Made by a program: the position numbers and the translations under genes. Source: an alpha proteobacterium SCGC AAA536-G10 (GTDB lineage Bacteria > Pseudomonadota > Alphaproteobacteria > Puniceispirillales > Marisalimonadaceae). Taken from it: a stretch of 64,000 nt of DNA. Below the pieces are notes generated by a model. It was not told the DNA's origin. It saw only the letters and a program-made list of their open reading frames with translations, and made no database searches. Positions 24,773 through 34,418 of this stretch are shown piece after piece (position 1 is the first letter of the stretch; each line of letters opens with the position of its first letter). The stretch is from assembly GCA_000384615.1 (NCBI GenBank), contig ARQU01000009.1, forward strand, positions 25,831-89,830. Direction: 5' to 3'.

Positions 24773-26185
24773 TTATAGAAAAATCTTTCCTGGGTTCATT
24801 ATTTTTTTTGGATCAAAAGCATTTTTAACTTTTTTCATAAAGTCTACAGCGTTTCCTAATTCCTTCAACATATATTTTCTTTTGCCTTGTCCAATACCAT
24901 GCTCTCCGGTACATGTACCATCCATTCTAATAGCCCTTTCAGATATTCTGATTAAAAAACTATCTAGTTTGTCTAATTCAGTCTTGCTGTTTTTATCAAT
25001 TAGTAATGCAACATGAAAATTTCCATCACCTGCATGACTTACTATTGGACCTATCAATTCGTTCTTTTCCATGTCTTCAATCGTTTCTGTAATACAATCA
25101 GACAATTTGGAAATTGGCACACAAACGTCTGTTGAATAAATTTCTGCCTCAGGCCTTACTGACCTACATGACCAATATGCATCATGCCTTGCTTTCCATA
25201 ATTTGTTTCTTTCTTCATTATTAGAAGTCCATTCAAAATCGTTACCACCAAAATCTGATGCTATTTCACTAAATAATTCTGATTGCTCTTTTACAGATTT
25301 TTCACTGCCATGAAACTCTAATAGTAATAAAGGCGCTTCAGGAAGGTTTGTCTTAGAATAACTATTAACTGCCTTTACTTGAGCAACATCTAAAAACTCT
25401 ATCCTTGCTACTGGTATTCCAGCTTGTACAGTCATTATAACTGCATCAGTTGCATCCTTAACTGATGGAAAACTTACTCTACCTCCTGCAATAACTTCCG
25501 GGATACCATAAAGCTTTAGTGTAATTTCTGTAGTTATACCTAATGTCCCCTCTGAACCAACCATTAACCGAGTTAAATCATAACCTGCTGAACTTTTTCT
25601 AGCTTTATTTGCTGTTTTTATTATTTGACCATCAGGAGTAACAACCTCAAGAGCAATTACATTATCTTTCATTGTTCCATAACGCACTGCATTTGTTCCA
25701 GAAGCTCGAGTAGCTGTCATCCCACCAAGTGAAGCATTTGCACCAGGATCAATTGGAAAAAACAATCCAGTATCTCTTAAGTGGGTGTTTAGTTGTTCTC
25801 TGGTAACCCCAGGTTGAACAACAACTAACAGATCTTCCTGATGTACAGTCAGGATCTTATTCATATTATTCATATCAATAGAAATTCCGCCATAAGGAGC
25901 ATTAAGATGTCCTTCAAATGAAGAGCCAACACCAAAAGGAATTATTGGACATTTAAATTCATTACAAATTTTTACAACTTTTTGAACATCTCCTTTGCTC
26001 TCGGCAAAAACAACGCCATTGGGTAATTCTGATTCATGAATAGTCATCGTATGAGTATGTTGTTCAAGTATACTTTTACTACTAGAGAATTGTTGCCCAA
26101 ATTCTTCTTGAATTTTTTTTATACATAAATTGATGCTCTCTTTATCATAATCCTCGTCAGACCATACAGAAACACTACCATCCAT
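24773..26185 (-). CDS. FAD-linked 2-hydroxyacid oxidase (D-lactate dehydrogenase/GlcD family), copy 2
   Basis: A 470-residue flavoprotein of the VAO/PCMH superfamily, D-lactate dehydrogenase (cytochrome) / glycolate oxidase GlcD branch. The PCMH FAD domain has IIPFGVGSSFEGH, VVVQPGVTREQL, PGANASLGGMTATRASGTNA and GSEGTLGI. The C-terminal substrate domain has VSHAGDGNFHVALLID, CTGEHGIGQGKRKYM and MNPGKIFL. It oxidises a D-2-hydroxyacid (lactate, glycolate or a longer chain) to the 2-oxoacid, delivering electrons to quinone or cytochrome at the inner membrane. It is a tandem paralogue of the next gene, 21 bases away, with the same length and long identical blocks. It differs at the substrate-side region (YWSCRSVRPEAEIYS against YYAVKACRPDADYIA). 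Confidence 0.88.
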   Translation of the reverse strand: MDGSVSVWSDEDYDKESINLCIKKIQEEFGQQFSSSKSILEQHTHTMTIHESELPNGVVFAESKGDVQKVVKICNEFKCPIIPFGVGSSFEGHLNAPYGGISIDMNNMNKILTVHQEDLLVVVQPGVTREQLNTHLRDTGLFFPIDPGANASLGGMTATRASGTNAVRYGTMKDNVIALEVVTPDGQIIKTANKARKSSAGYDLTRLMVGSEGTLGITTEITLKLYGIPEVIAGGRVSFPSVKDATDAVIMTVQAGIPVARIEFLDVAQVKAVNSYSKTNLPEAPLLLLEFHGSEKSVKEQSELFSEIASDFGGNDFEWTSNNEERNKLWKARHDAYWSCRSVRPEAEIYSTDVCVPISKLSDCITETIEDMEKNELIGPIVSHAGDGNFHVALLIDKNSKTELDKLDSFLIRISERAIRMDGTCTGEHGIGQGKRKYMLKELGNAVDFMKKVKNAFDPKKIMNPGKIFL

Positions 26186-26206
26186 TTTAAAAACCTTTTC
26201 TATAAT

Positions 26207-27619
26207 TTATAAAATTTTTCCTGGGTTCATTATACCCTTTGGATCAATTTCTTCTTTTATTAATTTCATGAAATTAACAGCAGGACCTAATTCATCGACT
26301 AAGTATTGTTTTTTACCCTGCCCTACTCCATGTTCTCCTGTACATGTTCCATCCATACTAATGGCTCTATGAGCTAATCTCTCTAAAAACCCGTTTGCAA
26401 CATCAACTTCTTTTTGTATCTTAGGATCAATCATTAGCTGAACATGAAAATTACCATCACCAACATGACCAACAATGGGTCCAAACAAATTATTTTTTTC
26501 CATGTCATCTATCGTTTCAGTAATACATTCTGACAATCTTGATATTGGCACACAAACATCCGTAGCAATATAATCCGCATCTGGCCTGCAAGCTTTAACA
26601 GCATAATAAACATCATGCCTAGCCTTCCAAAGTCTATTTCTTTCTTCAATATTTGCATTCCACTCAAAGTTATCACCACCAAAATCTTTGGAAATTTCGT
26701 TAAACAACTCGGATTGTTCTTGCACAGAAGATTTACTTCCATGAAACTCTAATAATAATAATGGTGACTCAGGTAAGTTTAACTTTGAGTAATTATTTAC
26801 AGCTTTAACCTGCGCAATATCTAATAGTTCTATTCTGGCAACTGGAATTCCAGCCTGTATAGTCATAATCACAGCATCCGTTGCATCCTGAACAGACGGA
26901 AAAGTACATCTACCAGCTCCAATTTCTTCAGGAATACCATAAAGTTTAAGTGTAATTTCAGTTATTACACCTAACGTACCTTCAGATCCAACAATTAATC
27001 TTGTCAAATCATATCCAGCAGAACTTTTTCTAGCTCTACTAGCCGTATTTATTATTTCTCCATTTGGCATTACAACTTCTAATGAAATTACATTATCTTT
27101 CATAGTTCCATAACGAACGGCGTTGGTTCCAGAGGCTCTTGTCGATGCCATTCCTCCAATTGAGGCATTGGCACCTGGGTCAATAGGGAAAAACAAACCC
27201 GTATCTCTAAGGTGTGTATTTAGTTGTTCTCTAGTTACACCTGGTTGAACAACAACAGTTGAATCTTCAGGGTGAACTTCAATTATATTATTCAGATTAT
27301 TCATATCTATGGAGATCCCACCAAAATTAGCATTTAGATGACCTTCAAGGGAAGAACCTACTCCAAAAGGTATTATGGGACATCCATATTCATGGCATAT
27401 TTTTACTGTTTTTATTACATCCTCTTTGTTGTAGGCAAAAACAACACCATCAGGCAATTCTGGTTTATGAACTGTTGTTGTACTTGTATGTTGCTCACGA
27501 ACTGATTTAGAAACTGAGAATTGCTGCCCAAACTCTTTTTTTAATGCTTCTACCGCACTATTTGTGTTGTACTCAAATTTTGAGTAAAAAGAGCTGTTTT
27601 TAACATCTAAAATTGTCAC
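26207..27619 (-). CDS. FAD-linked 2-hydroxyacid oxidase (D-lactate dehydrogenase/GlcD family), copy 1
   Basis: A 470-residue protein with the same domains as its downstream neighbour: FAD-binding PCMH domain (IIPFGVGSSLEGH, PGANASIGGMASTRASGTNA, GSEGTLGV) and cap domain (VGHVGDGNFHVQLMID, CTGEHGVGQGKKQYL, MNPGKIL). The start is GTG, preceded by GAGG. It leads a two-gene unit of paralogues, possibly three genes with the LysE exporter. Nearby catabolic genes would produce D-lactate, L-lactate or glycolate-type products, which fits a terminal oxidation role. Whether the two copies are isozymes with different substrates or one heteromeric enzyme is unknown. Confidence 0.88.
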   Translation of the reverse strand: MTILDVKNSSFYSKFEYNTNSAVEALKKEFGQQFSVSKSVREQHTSTTTVHKPELPDGVVFAYNKEDVIKTVKICHEYGCPIIPFGVGSSLEGHLNANFGGISIDMNNLNNIIEVHPEDSTVVVQPGVTREQLNTHLRDTGLFFPIDPGANASIGGMASTRASGTNAVRYGTMKDNVISLEVVMPNGEIINTASRARKSSAGYDLTRLIVGSEGTLGVITEITLKLYGIPEEIGAGRCTFPSVQDATDAVIMTIQAGIPVARIELLDIAQVKAVNNYSKLNLPESPLLLLEFHGSKSSVQEQSELFNEISKDFGGDNFEWNANIEERNRLWKARHDVYYAVKACRPDADYIATDVCVPISRLSECITETIDDMEKNNLFGPIVGHVGDGNFHVQLMIDPKIQKEVDVANGFLERLAHRAISMDGTCTGEHGVGQGKKQYLVDELGPAVNFMKLIKEEIDPKGIMNPGKIL

Positions 27620-27753
27620 TAATTAACCTCACATAAGTTTTTCTCAATATCGTATTAATATATTTCAAAATAAAGATTGAGTAAATTATTACATTTTAAT
27701 AAAAATTATATTTGTTATAGTTTTGAACTTCTTGTTAGGAAGCTTACAAAAAA

Positions 27754-28689
27754 ATGTATAATAAAGCTATTTTTTTAGGTGAATGCATGATTGAACTCAA
27801 TGGAGACATTTCTTCATTGGAAAATAAAAGTTCAAAAATGCAAATTAATTTTGGAGGCGACACTTATAATTCTGCAATATATTTTTCAAGACTAGCAAAT
27901 AATAAAACTAATACTTTCTATTCAACTGTACTCGGGAATGACAGTTTTTCTAGAAAAATGATTTTAAGATTTAAAAATGAAAAAATAAAATGTGATTATG
28001 TAAGAACTGATGGAAAAAACCCTCCTGGTTTATATTCAATAGAAATTAATGAAATAGGTGAAAGAAGTTTTTCTTATTGGAGAGATCAATCACCATCGAG
28101 ATACATTTTTTTAGGGTCAAAAGGAAAAAAACTAGCTAGAGAAATAAAAAATGCAGATGTTTTTTATTATACTGGTATTTCTGCCGGTATTCTTGATGCA
28201 AAACAAAAAAAGGATTTAATACATATAGGATCCACTGCAGTTACATGTGGATTTGATTTTAATTATAGGTCCCAATTACATAATGATAAGAAAGTGTCAC
28301 AATTATTATTTAAAAAAATTAGTGAAAATGTAGATATCAACTTTGTATCTTTTGATGACGTTAAAGAGTTATTTGATATTAAAAATCCATATGAAGTTTT
28401 TGAAATATTAAATGACAAAAAAAATCTAATTCTTATAAGATACAAGGACTCAATTATTTTTAAAAACAAACAAGAAATAATAAAAACTGTTAAAGTTCAT
28501 CATGGAGAGGTGGTTGATACAACAGCGGCAGGTGACGCATTCAATGGATCTTTCCTTGCTTTAATAAATAACGATAAAAATATTTCAATAGAAGAAAATA
28601 TATTAAAGTCCCACTCTGTTACTAGAGAAGTGATAAAGCATAAAGGCGCTATTATTTCCAATAAAAATATGCCTAAAATAAATACTTAA
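27754..28689 (+). CDS. kdgK: PfkB-family sugar kinase, 2-dehydro-3-deoxygluconokinase-like
   Basis: A 311-residue ribokinase-fold protein. N-terminal FLGECMIELNG and MQINFGGDTYNSAIYFSRL match KDG kinases, and the C-terminal VVDTTAAGDAFNGSFLA carries the catalytic aspartate and anion hole. The reaction is 2-keto-3-deoxygluconate + ATP to 2-keto-3-deoxy-6-phosphogluconate, which the KDPG aldolase at 39495 would cleave to pyruvate and glyceraldehyde 3-phosphate. Start ATG follows TTAGGA. It is 16 bases upstream of a D-2-hydroxyacid dehydrogenase. Another PfkB substrate is possible, but GECMIE at the N-terminus is typical of KdgK. Confidence 0.83.
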   Translation: MYNKAIFLGECMIELNGDISSLENKSSKMQINFGGDTYNSAIYFSRLANNKTNTFYSTVLGNDSFSRKMILRFKNEKIKCDYVRTDGKNPPGLYSIEINEIGERSFSYWRDQSPSRYIFLGSKGKKLAREIKNADVFYYTGISAGILDAKQKKDLIHIGSTAVTCGFDFNYRSQLHNDKKVSQLLFKKISENVDINFVSFDDVKELFDIKNPYEVFEILNDKKNLILIRYKDSIIFKNKQEIIKTVKVHHGEVVDTTAAGDAFNGSFLALINNDKNISIEENILKSHSVTREVIKHKGAIISNKNMPKINT

Positions 28690-28705
28690 ATAAGGAATAA
28701 ATAAA

Positions 28706-29641
28706 ATGGACAAAAACTTACTTATAATGACAGAAATGCCTGAATATTTTGTAAGTCTGGCAGATAAAAACTTCAATACTTATAAATTGTGGTTAAACAA
28801 AAATGAAGATGATTACTTATCTGAAATTAGAACAGACATGGATGCAATTGCCGTTATGGGAGGTTATAAAATTACACCTGAGTTAATGAAAAGTATGCCT
28901 AATTTAAAAATAATTGCCTGTTATGGTGTAGGTTATGACGCAATAGATATAAATTATGCTAAAAGCCTAGGTATAAAAGTCACTAATACACCTGAAGTAC
29001 TTAATGACGAAGTGGCAGACACAGCTATTGCACTAATGCTATGTGTCTATAAAAAAATTGTAGATGCAGATAGTTTTGCTAGAAACAACTCTTGGCTTAA
29101 TGGAGATTTTCCATTAACAAAAAAATTTAGTGGTACTAAATTAGGTATTGTTGGAATGGGTAGAATTGGAAAAACAATAGCAAAAAGAGCTGAAGCCTTT
29201 GACTGCAAAATTTCTTATCACTCTAGAAACAAAAAAGATGTAAAATATAAATATTTCACTGACTTAAATCAGTTGGCTAAAGAAGTTGATACTCTATGTG
29301 TTATTACACCAGGTGGAAAAGAAACAGAAAAATTAATTAATAAAGAAGTTCTTAGTAGCCTAGGCAAAAATGGCGTAATTATTAATGTAGCAAGGGGGTC
29401 AGTAATTGATCAAGATGAACTGATTTATAGCCTTGAAAACAATCTTATTTTAGCAGCGGGATTAGATGTTTACACTAATGAGCCTAATATCCCAGAAAAA
29501 TTAATAAATCTTAAAAATACTGTTTTATTACCTCATATAGCATCTGGAACAGTTGAAACTAGAAATGCTATGGGACAATTAGTATTTGATAATATAAAAA
29601 ATTATTTTGAAAATAAATCTCTTATATCAGAAGTAGTATAA
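28706..29641 (+). CDS. D-isomer-specific 2-hydroxyacid dehydrogenase
   Basis: A 311-residue protein with the NAD-binding GMGRIGKTIAKRAEAF, and the catalytic triad in NVARGSVIDQDEL (R), VYTNEPNIPE (E) and LLPHIASGT (H). It resembles the glyoxylate/hydroxypyruvate reductase (GhrB/GyaR) subfamily, which reduces glyoxylate, hydroxypyruvate or 2-ketogluconate to D-2-hydroxyacids with NAD(P)H. The Arg after the Rossmann loop (YHSRNKK) favours NADPH. It is 16 bases behind the KDG-type kinase and probably co-transcribed. It could interconvert 2-keto-sugar acids; the exact substrate is open. Confidence 0.88.
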   Translation: MDKNLLIMTEMPEYFVSLADKNFNTYKLWLNKNEDDYLSEIRTDMDAIAVMGGYKITPELMKSMPNLKIIACYGVGYDAIDINYAKSLGIKVTNTPEVLNDEVADTAIALMLCVYKKIVDADSFARNNSWLNGDFPLTKKFSGTKLGIVGMGRIGKTIAKRAEAFDCKISYHSRNKKDVKYKYFTDLNQLAKEVDTLCVITPGGKETEKLINKEVLSSLGKNGVIINVARGSVIDQDELIYSLENNLILAAGLDVYTNEPNIPEKLINLKNTVLLPHIASGTVETRNAMGQLVFDNIKNYFENKSLISEVV

Positions 29642-29648
29642 AAATATT

Positions 29649-30533
29649 CTAATTTTGGGGTAATTTTATTCCAGCATTTCTAGCATATATTTTTGCAACT
29701 GCAGCATCATCTTCTTGTCCTAAACCTGAGCCTGCAGCGGAAATAAACTGTTGTAACGCTGCAGCAGTCAAGGGAGCAGAAAAATTTGAATTTTTAGCTA
29801 TATCTAAAACTATACCTAGATCCTTTGGCCAAATATTGATCGAAGATTTTGGGGAATAATCATTATCTATAATATGAGGCGTTCTGTTCTCAAGCATCCA
29901 AGAGGTCCCAGCACATTTCGAGATAACTTCTAAAAACCTTTTTGGATCAATTCCTTGCGTTATACCAAATGTAATAGCCTCAGCCATTGCAGCAATATGA
30001 ACACCCGCAAGCATTTGATTAACTGCTTTCATAGCAGAACCTGATCCGACATGTTCCCCAAATTCGAAGACTGTTTCTGAAGTGCAGTCTAAAATAGGCT
30101 TAGCAACCTCAAAAGCTTTTTGGCTACCTGAAATCATATAGGATAACTTACCCTCAGCTGATTTTTTTGATCCTCCAGAAATTGGAGCGTCCAAATATAA
30201 AAGTCCTTTATCATTACAAGATGATGCCATTTCTTTTGCAAAATCTGGAGATACAGTAGTGCAAACCATAATAAGAGTGTTTTTCATTAGTTTATCTGAA
30301 ATACCGTTTTGGCCAAAAATAATTTCCCTTGTTTGTTTCTCATTTAGAACAACTATAATTACTGCTTGTAAGTCTTGAAAAGGGATATCAGCATCAAACC
30401 CACCTCCTTCAACAAATCTCTTCTGTTGCACTGGGTTTTTATCTTGTCCATAAACCTTGTAGCCTGAACGATGTAGAGTTTGAGCTATTCCATAACCCAT
30501 AGAACCTAAACCAAAAACTAATATTTTTTTCAT
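29649..30533 (-). CDS. 3-hydroxyisobutyrate dehydrogenase family protein (LtnD-like)
   Basis: A 294-residue beta-hydroxyacid dehydrogenase with the Rossmann motif VFGLGSMGYGIAQTLHRSGY, substrate-binding DAPISGGSKKSAEGKLSYMISG, the catalytic lysine in GSAMKAVNQMLAG, and a C-terminal DLGIVLD segment. The family includes 3-hydroxyisobutyrate, tartronate semialdehyde and L-threonate dehydrogenases (LtnD). With OtnC- and OtnI-like enzymes at 21033-22458, oxidation of L-threonate to 2-oxo-tetronate is a reasonable role, though the gene is about 7 kb away. It is followed upstream by a lipoprotein gene and the XylD-like dehydratase on the same strand, so it may be last in their transcript. Tartronate semialdehyde reductase is the main alternative. 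Confidence 0.8.
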   Translation of the reverse strand: MKKILVFGLGSMGYGIAQTLHRSGYKVYGQDKNPVQQKRFVEGGGFDADIPFQDLQAVIIVVLNEKQTREIIFGQNGISDKLMKNTLIMVCTTVSPDFAKEMASSCNDKGLLYLDAPISGGSKKSAEGKLSYMISGSQKAFEVAKPILDCTSETVFEFGEHVGSGSAMKAVNQMLAGVHIAAMAEAITFGITQGIDPKRFLEVISKCAGTSWMLENRTPHIIDNDYSPKSSINIWPKDLGIVLDIAKNSNFSAPLTAAALQQFISAAGSGLGQEDDAAVAKIYARNAGIKLPQN

Positions 30534-30547
30534 AAAAAATCTTTAAT

Positions 30548-30901
30548 CTACATCGAACATTTTGCAAGAATTGAAGCTTTTTCTAGTGCTTCATATTCAC
30601 CTTTTAATCTTGCGTATTCTGCTTCTTCTTCTTTTGTTCCTCCCAAGAAAAAAACAGCTGGCCAAAATAAAATTAATGAAACACCCGTTGCAACTTTATC
30701 ATTTTCATTATTCTTATCAAGTTTGCCCGTAAGGGATCTTACTTTCCCAGCCACTCTCTGCATTTCTGCTATAATTTGATCACAATCATAATTTGAATAT
30801 TGCTGAGGTGAGACATATTGGGCAACAATATCTTTTGAAGAATTAGAACAAGAAGTTAAAAAACTTATTGAAATAATATAAATTAAAATTTTCTTAAACA
30901 T
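30548..30901 (-). CDS. Small lipoprotein with coiled-coil segment
   Basis: A 117-residue protein with a lipoprotein signal: hydrophobic ILIYIISISFL, lipobox LTSC at cysteine 18. The mature part has YSNYDCDQIIAEMQRVAGKV, a helical amphipathic stretch, a hydrophobic segment (GVSLILFWPAVFFLGGTKEEE) and a final helix AEYARLKGEYEALEKA. This layout, with the FWPA..GGT and EYARLKGEYEAL motifs, is found in a widespread proteobacterial lipoprotein family of unknown function. It lies between the LtnD-like gene and the XylD-like gene with spacings of 14 bases each side; that looks like passive cotranscription, not a shared pathway. Confidence 0.8.
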   Translation of the reverse strand: MFKKILIYIISISFLTSCSNSSKDIVAQYVSPQQYSNYDCDQIIAEMQRVAGKVRSLTGKLDKNNENDKVATGVSLILFWPAVFFLGGTKEEEAEYARLKGEYEALEKASILAKCSM

Positions 30902-30915
30902 TTTTATCCTCTTTT

Positions 30916-32697
30916 TTAATGATTATCTCTAGGTAAAGTTTTTCTAACCTTTTGATATTTTACAGCGTTTTCAAGAACAGCTCCGTCAGATAATTCTCCA
31001 ACAAATTTTCTTTGAATTTCTTGCCATGGTGTTTGACTTTCAGGATATGGTGGAACACCGTCTTTCTTTCTTAATTCTATTTCTTCGTCACTAACTAACA
31101 TGTTTGCTGTACATTTATTTAAATCTATTACTACCGTATCACCAGTTCTTAACCAAGCCAAGCCACCTCCAGTTGCACTCTCTGGAGAAGCATTTAGAAT
31201 TGAAGGGCTTCCTGATGTTCCAGATTGTCTTCCATCTCCAATGCAAGGTAATTCGGTAATGCCTTTTTTTATTAGTTCATCAGATGGCTGCATGTTTACC
31301 ACTTCAGCAGACCCAGGCCAACCTATAGGTCCAGCACCTCTAATAACTAAGATTGAATTTTCATTCATATCTAAACTTTTATCATTTAAACGGTCGTGAT
31401 AATCCTCAGAACCCTCAAAAACTATAACTTTACCTTCTAGTATCCCTTCTTTGCCAGGGCGGTTTAAAAATTTATCTTTAAAGCTTTTTGAAATAACAGA
31501 TGTTTTCATTATTGCTGCACTAAAAAGGTTACCTTTTAAAACAATAAAGCCTGCTTTTTGTTTCATTGGATTTTTAAAAGGGGTAATAACCTTTTCATCT
31601 TTAATTTTAATACCCTTTAAATTTTCAGACAATTTTTTACCCGTCACCGTCATTACGTCTCCATGAAGCTTGTCATAACTTAAAAGCTCTGACATTATGG
31701 CCGCCGTTCCTCCAGCTCTGTGATAACTTTCACATAAATACTCACCTGCCGGCTGTATGTTTGCCATTAACGGTATGTCGTAACCTACTTTTTGCCATGC
31801 TTCAGTTTCTAATTCCACTCCTATATGTCTTGCAATTGCAGTAATGTGAATTTGAGCATTAGTAGAGCCTCCAATAGCTGAGTTTACAGTAATAGCATTT
31901 TCAAAAGCCTCTCTGGTCATAACTTGTGAGGGCGATAAATCGTCTTTAACCATATCAACAATTCTAAGACCAGTTTTGTACGCCATCTGCCCTCGTTCTC
32001 TATATGGTGCAGGAATATTAGCATTACCTGTTAAACTCATTCCTAATGCTTCAGCCAGAGAATTCATTGTTGAAGCAGTTCCCATTGTATTACAATGTCC
32101 ATCTGATGGCGCTGAGCTTGTTACAATATCTATAAATTGTTCATAGTCTATTCTGCCTGCTGCTAGTTCAACTCTACTATCCCAAACAGCTGTACCAGAA
32201 CCCGCAAGTTTGCCATTATGCCATCCGTCTAACATTGGTCCACCATTAAGAACAATCGCAGGAAGATCAACAGTTGCTGCCGCCATTAAACAAGACGGAG
32301 TTGTTTTATCACAGCCTGTCATTAAAACTACACCATCTAAAGGATAACCGTGAAGAATTTCAACTAATCCTAAATATGCTAAGTTTCTATCAACTGCTGC
32401 AGTTGGTCTCTTAAGGGTTTCTTGAATAGGATGGACAGGAAATTCAAAGGCTATTCCTCCTGCACTTCTTATTCCCTCTCTAACTCTTTCTGCTAACTTT
32501 ATATGTACTCTATTACAAGGAGATATATCTGAACCTGTTTGTGCAATTCCAATGATAGGGTTACCTGATCTCAACTCTTCTGGCGTAAGTCCAAAGTTCA
32601 TTGATCTTTCAAGATATAAAGCAGTCATTCCAGGATTAGTCGGATTATCAAACCATTGTTGACTTCGATATTTTGGATTGAAATTTTTATCTGACAT
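30916..32697 (-). CDS. IlvD/Edd-family sugar-acid dehydratase, D-xylonate dehydratase (XylD)-like
   Basis: The track start (32817) adds 40 residues of AT-rich noise; the ATG at 32697 ([16 protein letters not shown]) follows TGGGAGAAAAG and gives 593 residues. The N-terminus [20 protein letters not shown] and C-terminus [15 protein letters not shown] closely follow Caulobacter D-xylonate dehydratase as I remember it. Iron-sulfur cysteines are in [11 protein letters not shown] and [13 protein letters not shown]. The reaction is dehydration of a pentonate (D-xylonate, L-arabonate) or related aldonate to the 2-keto-3-deoxy acid. It diverges from the UxaA-type dehydratase across a 188-base spacer. 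L-arabonate or galactonate may be the true substrate, since this family is promiscuous. Confidence 0.87.
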   Translation of the reverse strand: MSDKNFNPKYRSQQWFDNPTNPGMTALYLERSMNFGLTPEELRSGNPIIGIAQTGSDISPCNRVHIKLAERVREGIRSAGGIAFEFPVHPIQETLKRPTAAVDRNLAYLGLVEILHGYPLDGVVLMTGCDKTTPSCLMAAATVDLPAIVLNGGPMLDGWHNGKLAGSGTAVWDSRVELAAGRIDYEQFIDIVTSSAPSDGHCNTMGTASTMNSLAEALGMSLTGNANIPAPYRERGQMAYKTGLRIVDMVKDDLSPSQVMTREAFENAITVNSAIGGSTNAQIHITAIARHIGVELETEAWQKVGYDIPLMANIQPAGEYLCESYHRAGGTAAIMSELLSYDKLHGDVMTVTGKKLSENLKGIKIKDEKVITPFKNPMKQKAGFIVLKGNLFSAAIMKTSVISKSFKDKFLNRPGKEGILEGKVIVFEGSEDYHDRLNDKSLDMNENSILVIRGAGPIGWPGSAEVVNMQPSDELIKKGITELPCIGDGRQSGTSGSPSILNASPESATGGGLAWLRTGDTVVIDLNKCTANMLVSDEEIELRKKDGVPPYPESQTPWQEIQRKFVGELSDGAVLENAVKYQKVRKTLPRDNH

Positions 32698-32885
32698 AAC
32701 TTTTCTCCCAAGTAAAATTTTAAAGTTTAACAAATAATAAAATATATAATTTAATTTAAAATAGTGTGAATATTTTACATTATTTATTTTAAATTTTAAG
32801 AATATTGTTAATATCATACTTGATTTTAAAAAAATCGAAAAGATAATTTCAGTTTTTATTTTTTATAATGTGGGAGGTTATAAAT

Positions 32886-34409
32886 ATGTCTAATAGTGAG
32901 AAATTAACTGTTAAACTTAATAATAATGATAATGTTGCTACTGCTTTAAGGGAGATAGGCGTAGGTGAAACCACACAGAACCTTGAAAGCATTAACAAAA
33001 TCCCAAAAGGCCATAAAATAGCTCTTAGAAAAATTAATAAAGGTGAGAAAATAATCAAATATGATCAACTTATTGGTGTTGCTAGCAAAGAAATTCTAGC
33101 TGGAGACCATGTTCACGTTGAAAATACTGATTTCAAATCAACTGATCATGATTATGAGTTTTCAACATCTATTAAGTTACCAAATATGATTGAACCTGAA
33201 AAAAGACCTACTTTTAAAGGTTACAAACGACAAAACGGCAAAGTTGGAACTAGAAATTATATAGGTATCCTTACATCAGTTAATTGCTCTGCGACAGCTG
33301 CAAAAAATATTGCAGAATTTTTTACAGAAGACAAATTACATCTATATCCAAATGTTGATGGGGTTGTTTCATTTACTCATGGTACTGGTTGTGGAATGGC
33401 AGATTCTGGCGATGGCTTTGATGCTCTTCAAAGAGTTCTTTTAGGCTATATCCAACATCCTAATTTAGCCGGAATTTTGTTAATTGGCTTAGGATGTGAG
33501 GCAAACCAAATAAAATTTCTTTTAGATGCTTTTGACTTACATGAAAATCCATTTTTTAAAACAATGACACTACAGGATATGGGTGGACTTAGAAAAACAA
33601 TTAAAGCAGGAATAAAATGCATAGATGACATGCTACCAGAAGTAAATTTGATAGAACGAACAGAGCAATCAGTAGAACATCTTAGCGTTGCGCTTCAATG
33701 TGGAGGGTCTGATGCTTGGTCAGGAATAACCTCAAATCCATCACTTGGTCATGCCGCAGACTTATTAGTAAAAAATGGTGGCACAGCTATTTTGGCTGAA
33801 ACACCTGAGATTTACGGCGCTGAACACATGTTAACTAGAAGGGCGATCTCTCCAGAAGTTGGAAAAAAACTTGTTGACAGAATTTTGTGGTGGGAAGATT
33901 ACGTTACAAGAAATAAAGGAAGTTTAAATAACAATCCGTCACCTGGTAATAAGGCTGGTGGTTTGACCACTATATTGGAAAAGTCACTAGGAGCAGCTGC
34001 TAAAGGGGGAACAACTCCATTAAACGATGTTCTTTTGTACGCCCAACAAGCTGAAAAAAAAGGTTTTTTATTTATGGATAGTCCTGGGTATGATCCTGCG
34101 TCTGTTACTGGGCAAATAGCAAGTGGTTGTAATGTAGTTACTTTTACAACTGGAAGAGGTTCTTGCTTTGGTTGCAAACCTTCTCCATCTATAAAAATAG
34201 CTACAAATACAGAGATGTATAATAATATGGTTGAAGATATGGATGTTAACGCAGGAAAAGTAATAACTGATAATAAAAGTATTGAAGACGTTGGTCAGGA
34301 AATTTTTGATTTAATAGTCAGGGTAGCTTCAGGTGAAAAATCAAAGTCTGAGTATCAAGGTCTTGGAGACTTAGAGTTTGTACCTTGGCAAATTGGAGCA
34401 ACAATGTGA
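32886..34409 (+). CDS. UxaA-family sugar-acid dehydratase (altronate/galactarate/L-fuconate type)
   Basis: The ATG at 32886 (MSNSEKLTVKLNNNDNV) follows GGGAGG by eight bases and is preferred to the track start at 32868; the product has 507 residues. The N-terminal SAF-like domain (about 10-95: DNVATALREIGVGE, HKIALRKINKGE) is joined to the dehydratase domain with SVNCSATAAKNI, GTGCGMA, LGCEANQ and TGRGSCFGCKPSPSIKIATN, whose cysteines and histidines bind iron. UxaA dehydrates D-altronate to KDG and GarD acts on galactarate. In the Campylobacter fucose locus a UxaA homologue is placed with L-fuconate catabolism. The next genes, a KDF-dehydrogenase-like SDR and an LRA6-like hydrolase, favour a deoxyhexonate substrate here. 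Confidence 0.83.
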   Translation: MSNSEKLTVKLNNNDNVATALREIGVGETTQNLESINKIPKGHKIALRKINKGEKIIKYDQLIGVASKEILAGDHVHVENTDFKSTDHDYEFSTSIKLPNMIEPEKRPTFKGYKRQNGKVGTRNYIGILTSVNCSATAAKNIAEFFTEDKLHLYPNVDGVVSFTHGTGCGMADSGDGFDALQRVLLGYIQHPNLAGILLIGLGCEANQIKFLLDAFDLHENPFFKTMTLQDMGGLRKTIKAGIKCIDDMLPEVNLIERTEQSVEHLSVALQCGGSDAWSGITSNPSLGHAADLLVKNGGTAILAETPEIYGAEHMLTRRAISPEVGKKLVDRILWWEDYVTRNKGSLNNNPSPGNKAGGLTTILEKSLGAAAKGGTTPLNDVLLYAQQAEKKGFLFMDSPGYDPASVTGQIASGCNVVTFTTGRGSCFGCKPSPSIKIATNTEMYNNMVEDMDVNAGKVITDNKSIEDVGQEIFDLIVRVASGEKSKSEYQGLGDLEFVPWQIGATM

Positions 34410-34418
34410 GGAATTTTT

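Noticed and set aside
31100-31666. Two plus-strand ORFs (99 and 71 residues)
   Set aside because: Antisense shadows of the XylD-like dehydratase.
32698-32885. Divergent spacer between the two sugar-acid dehydratases searched for operators
   Set aside because: Only short AT-rich repeats (for example GATTTT/AAAATC); a promoter region must be there, but no site stands out.
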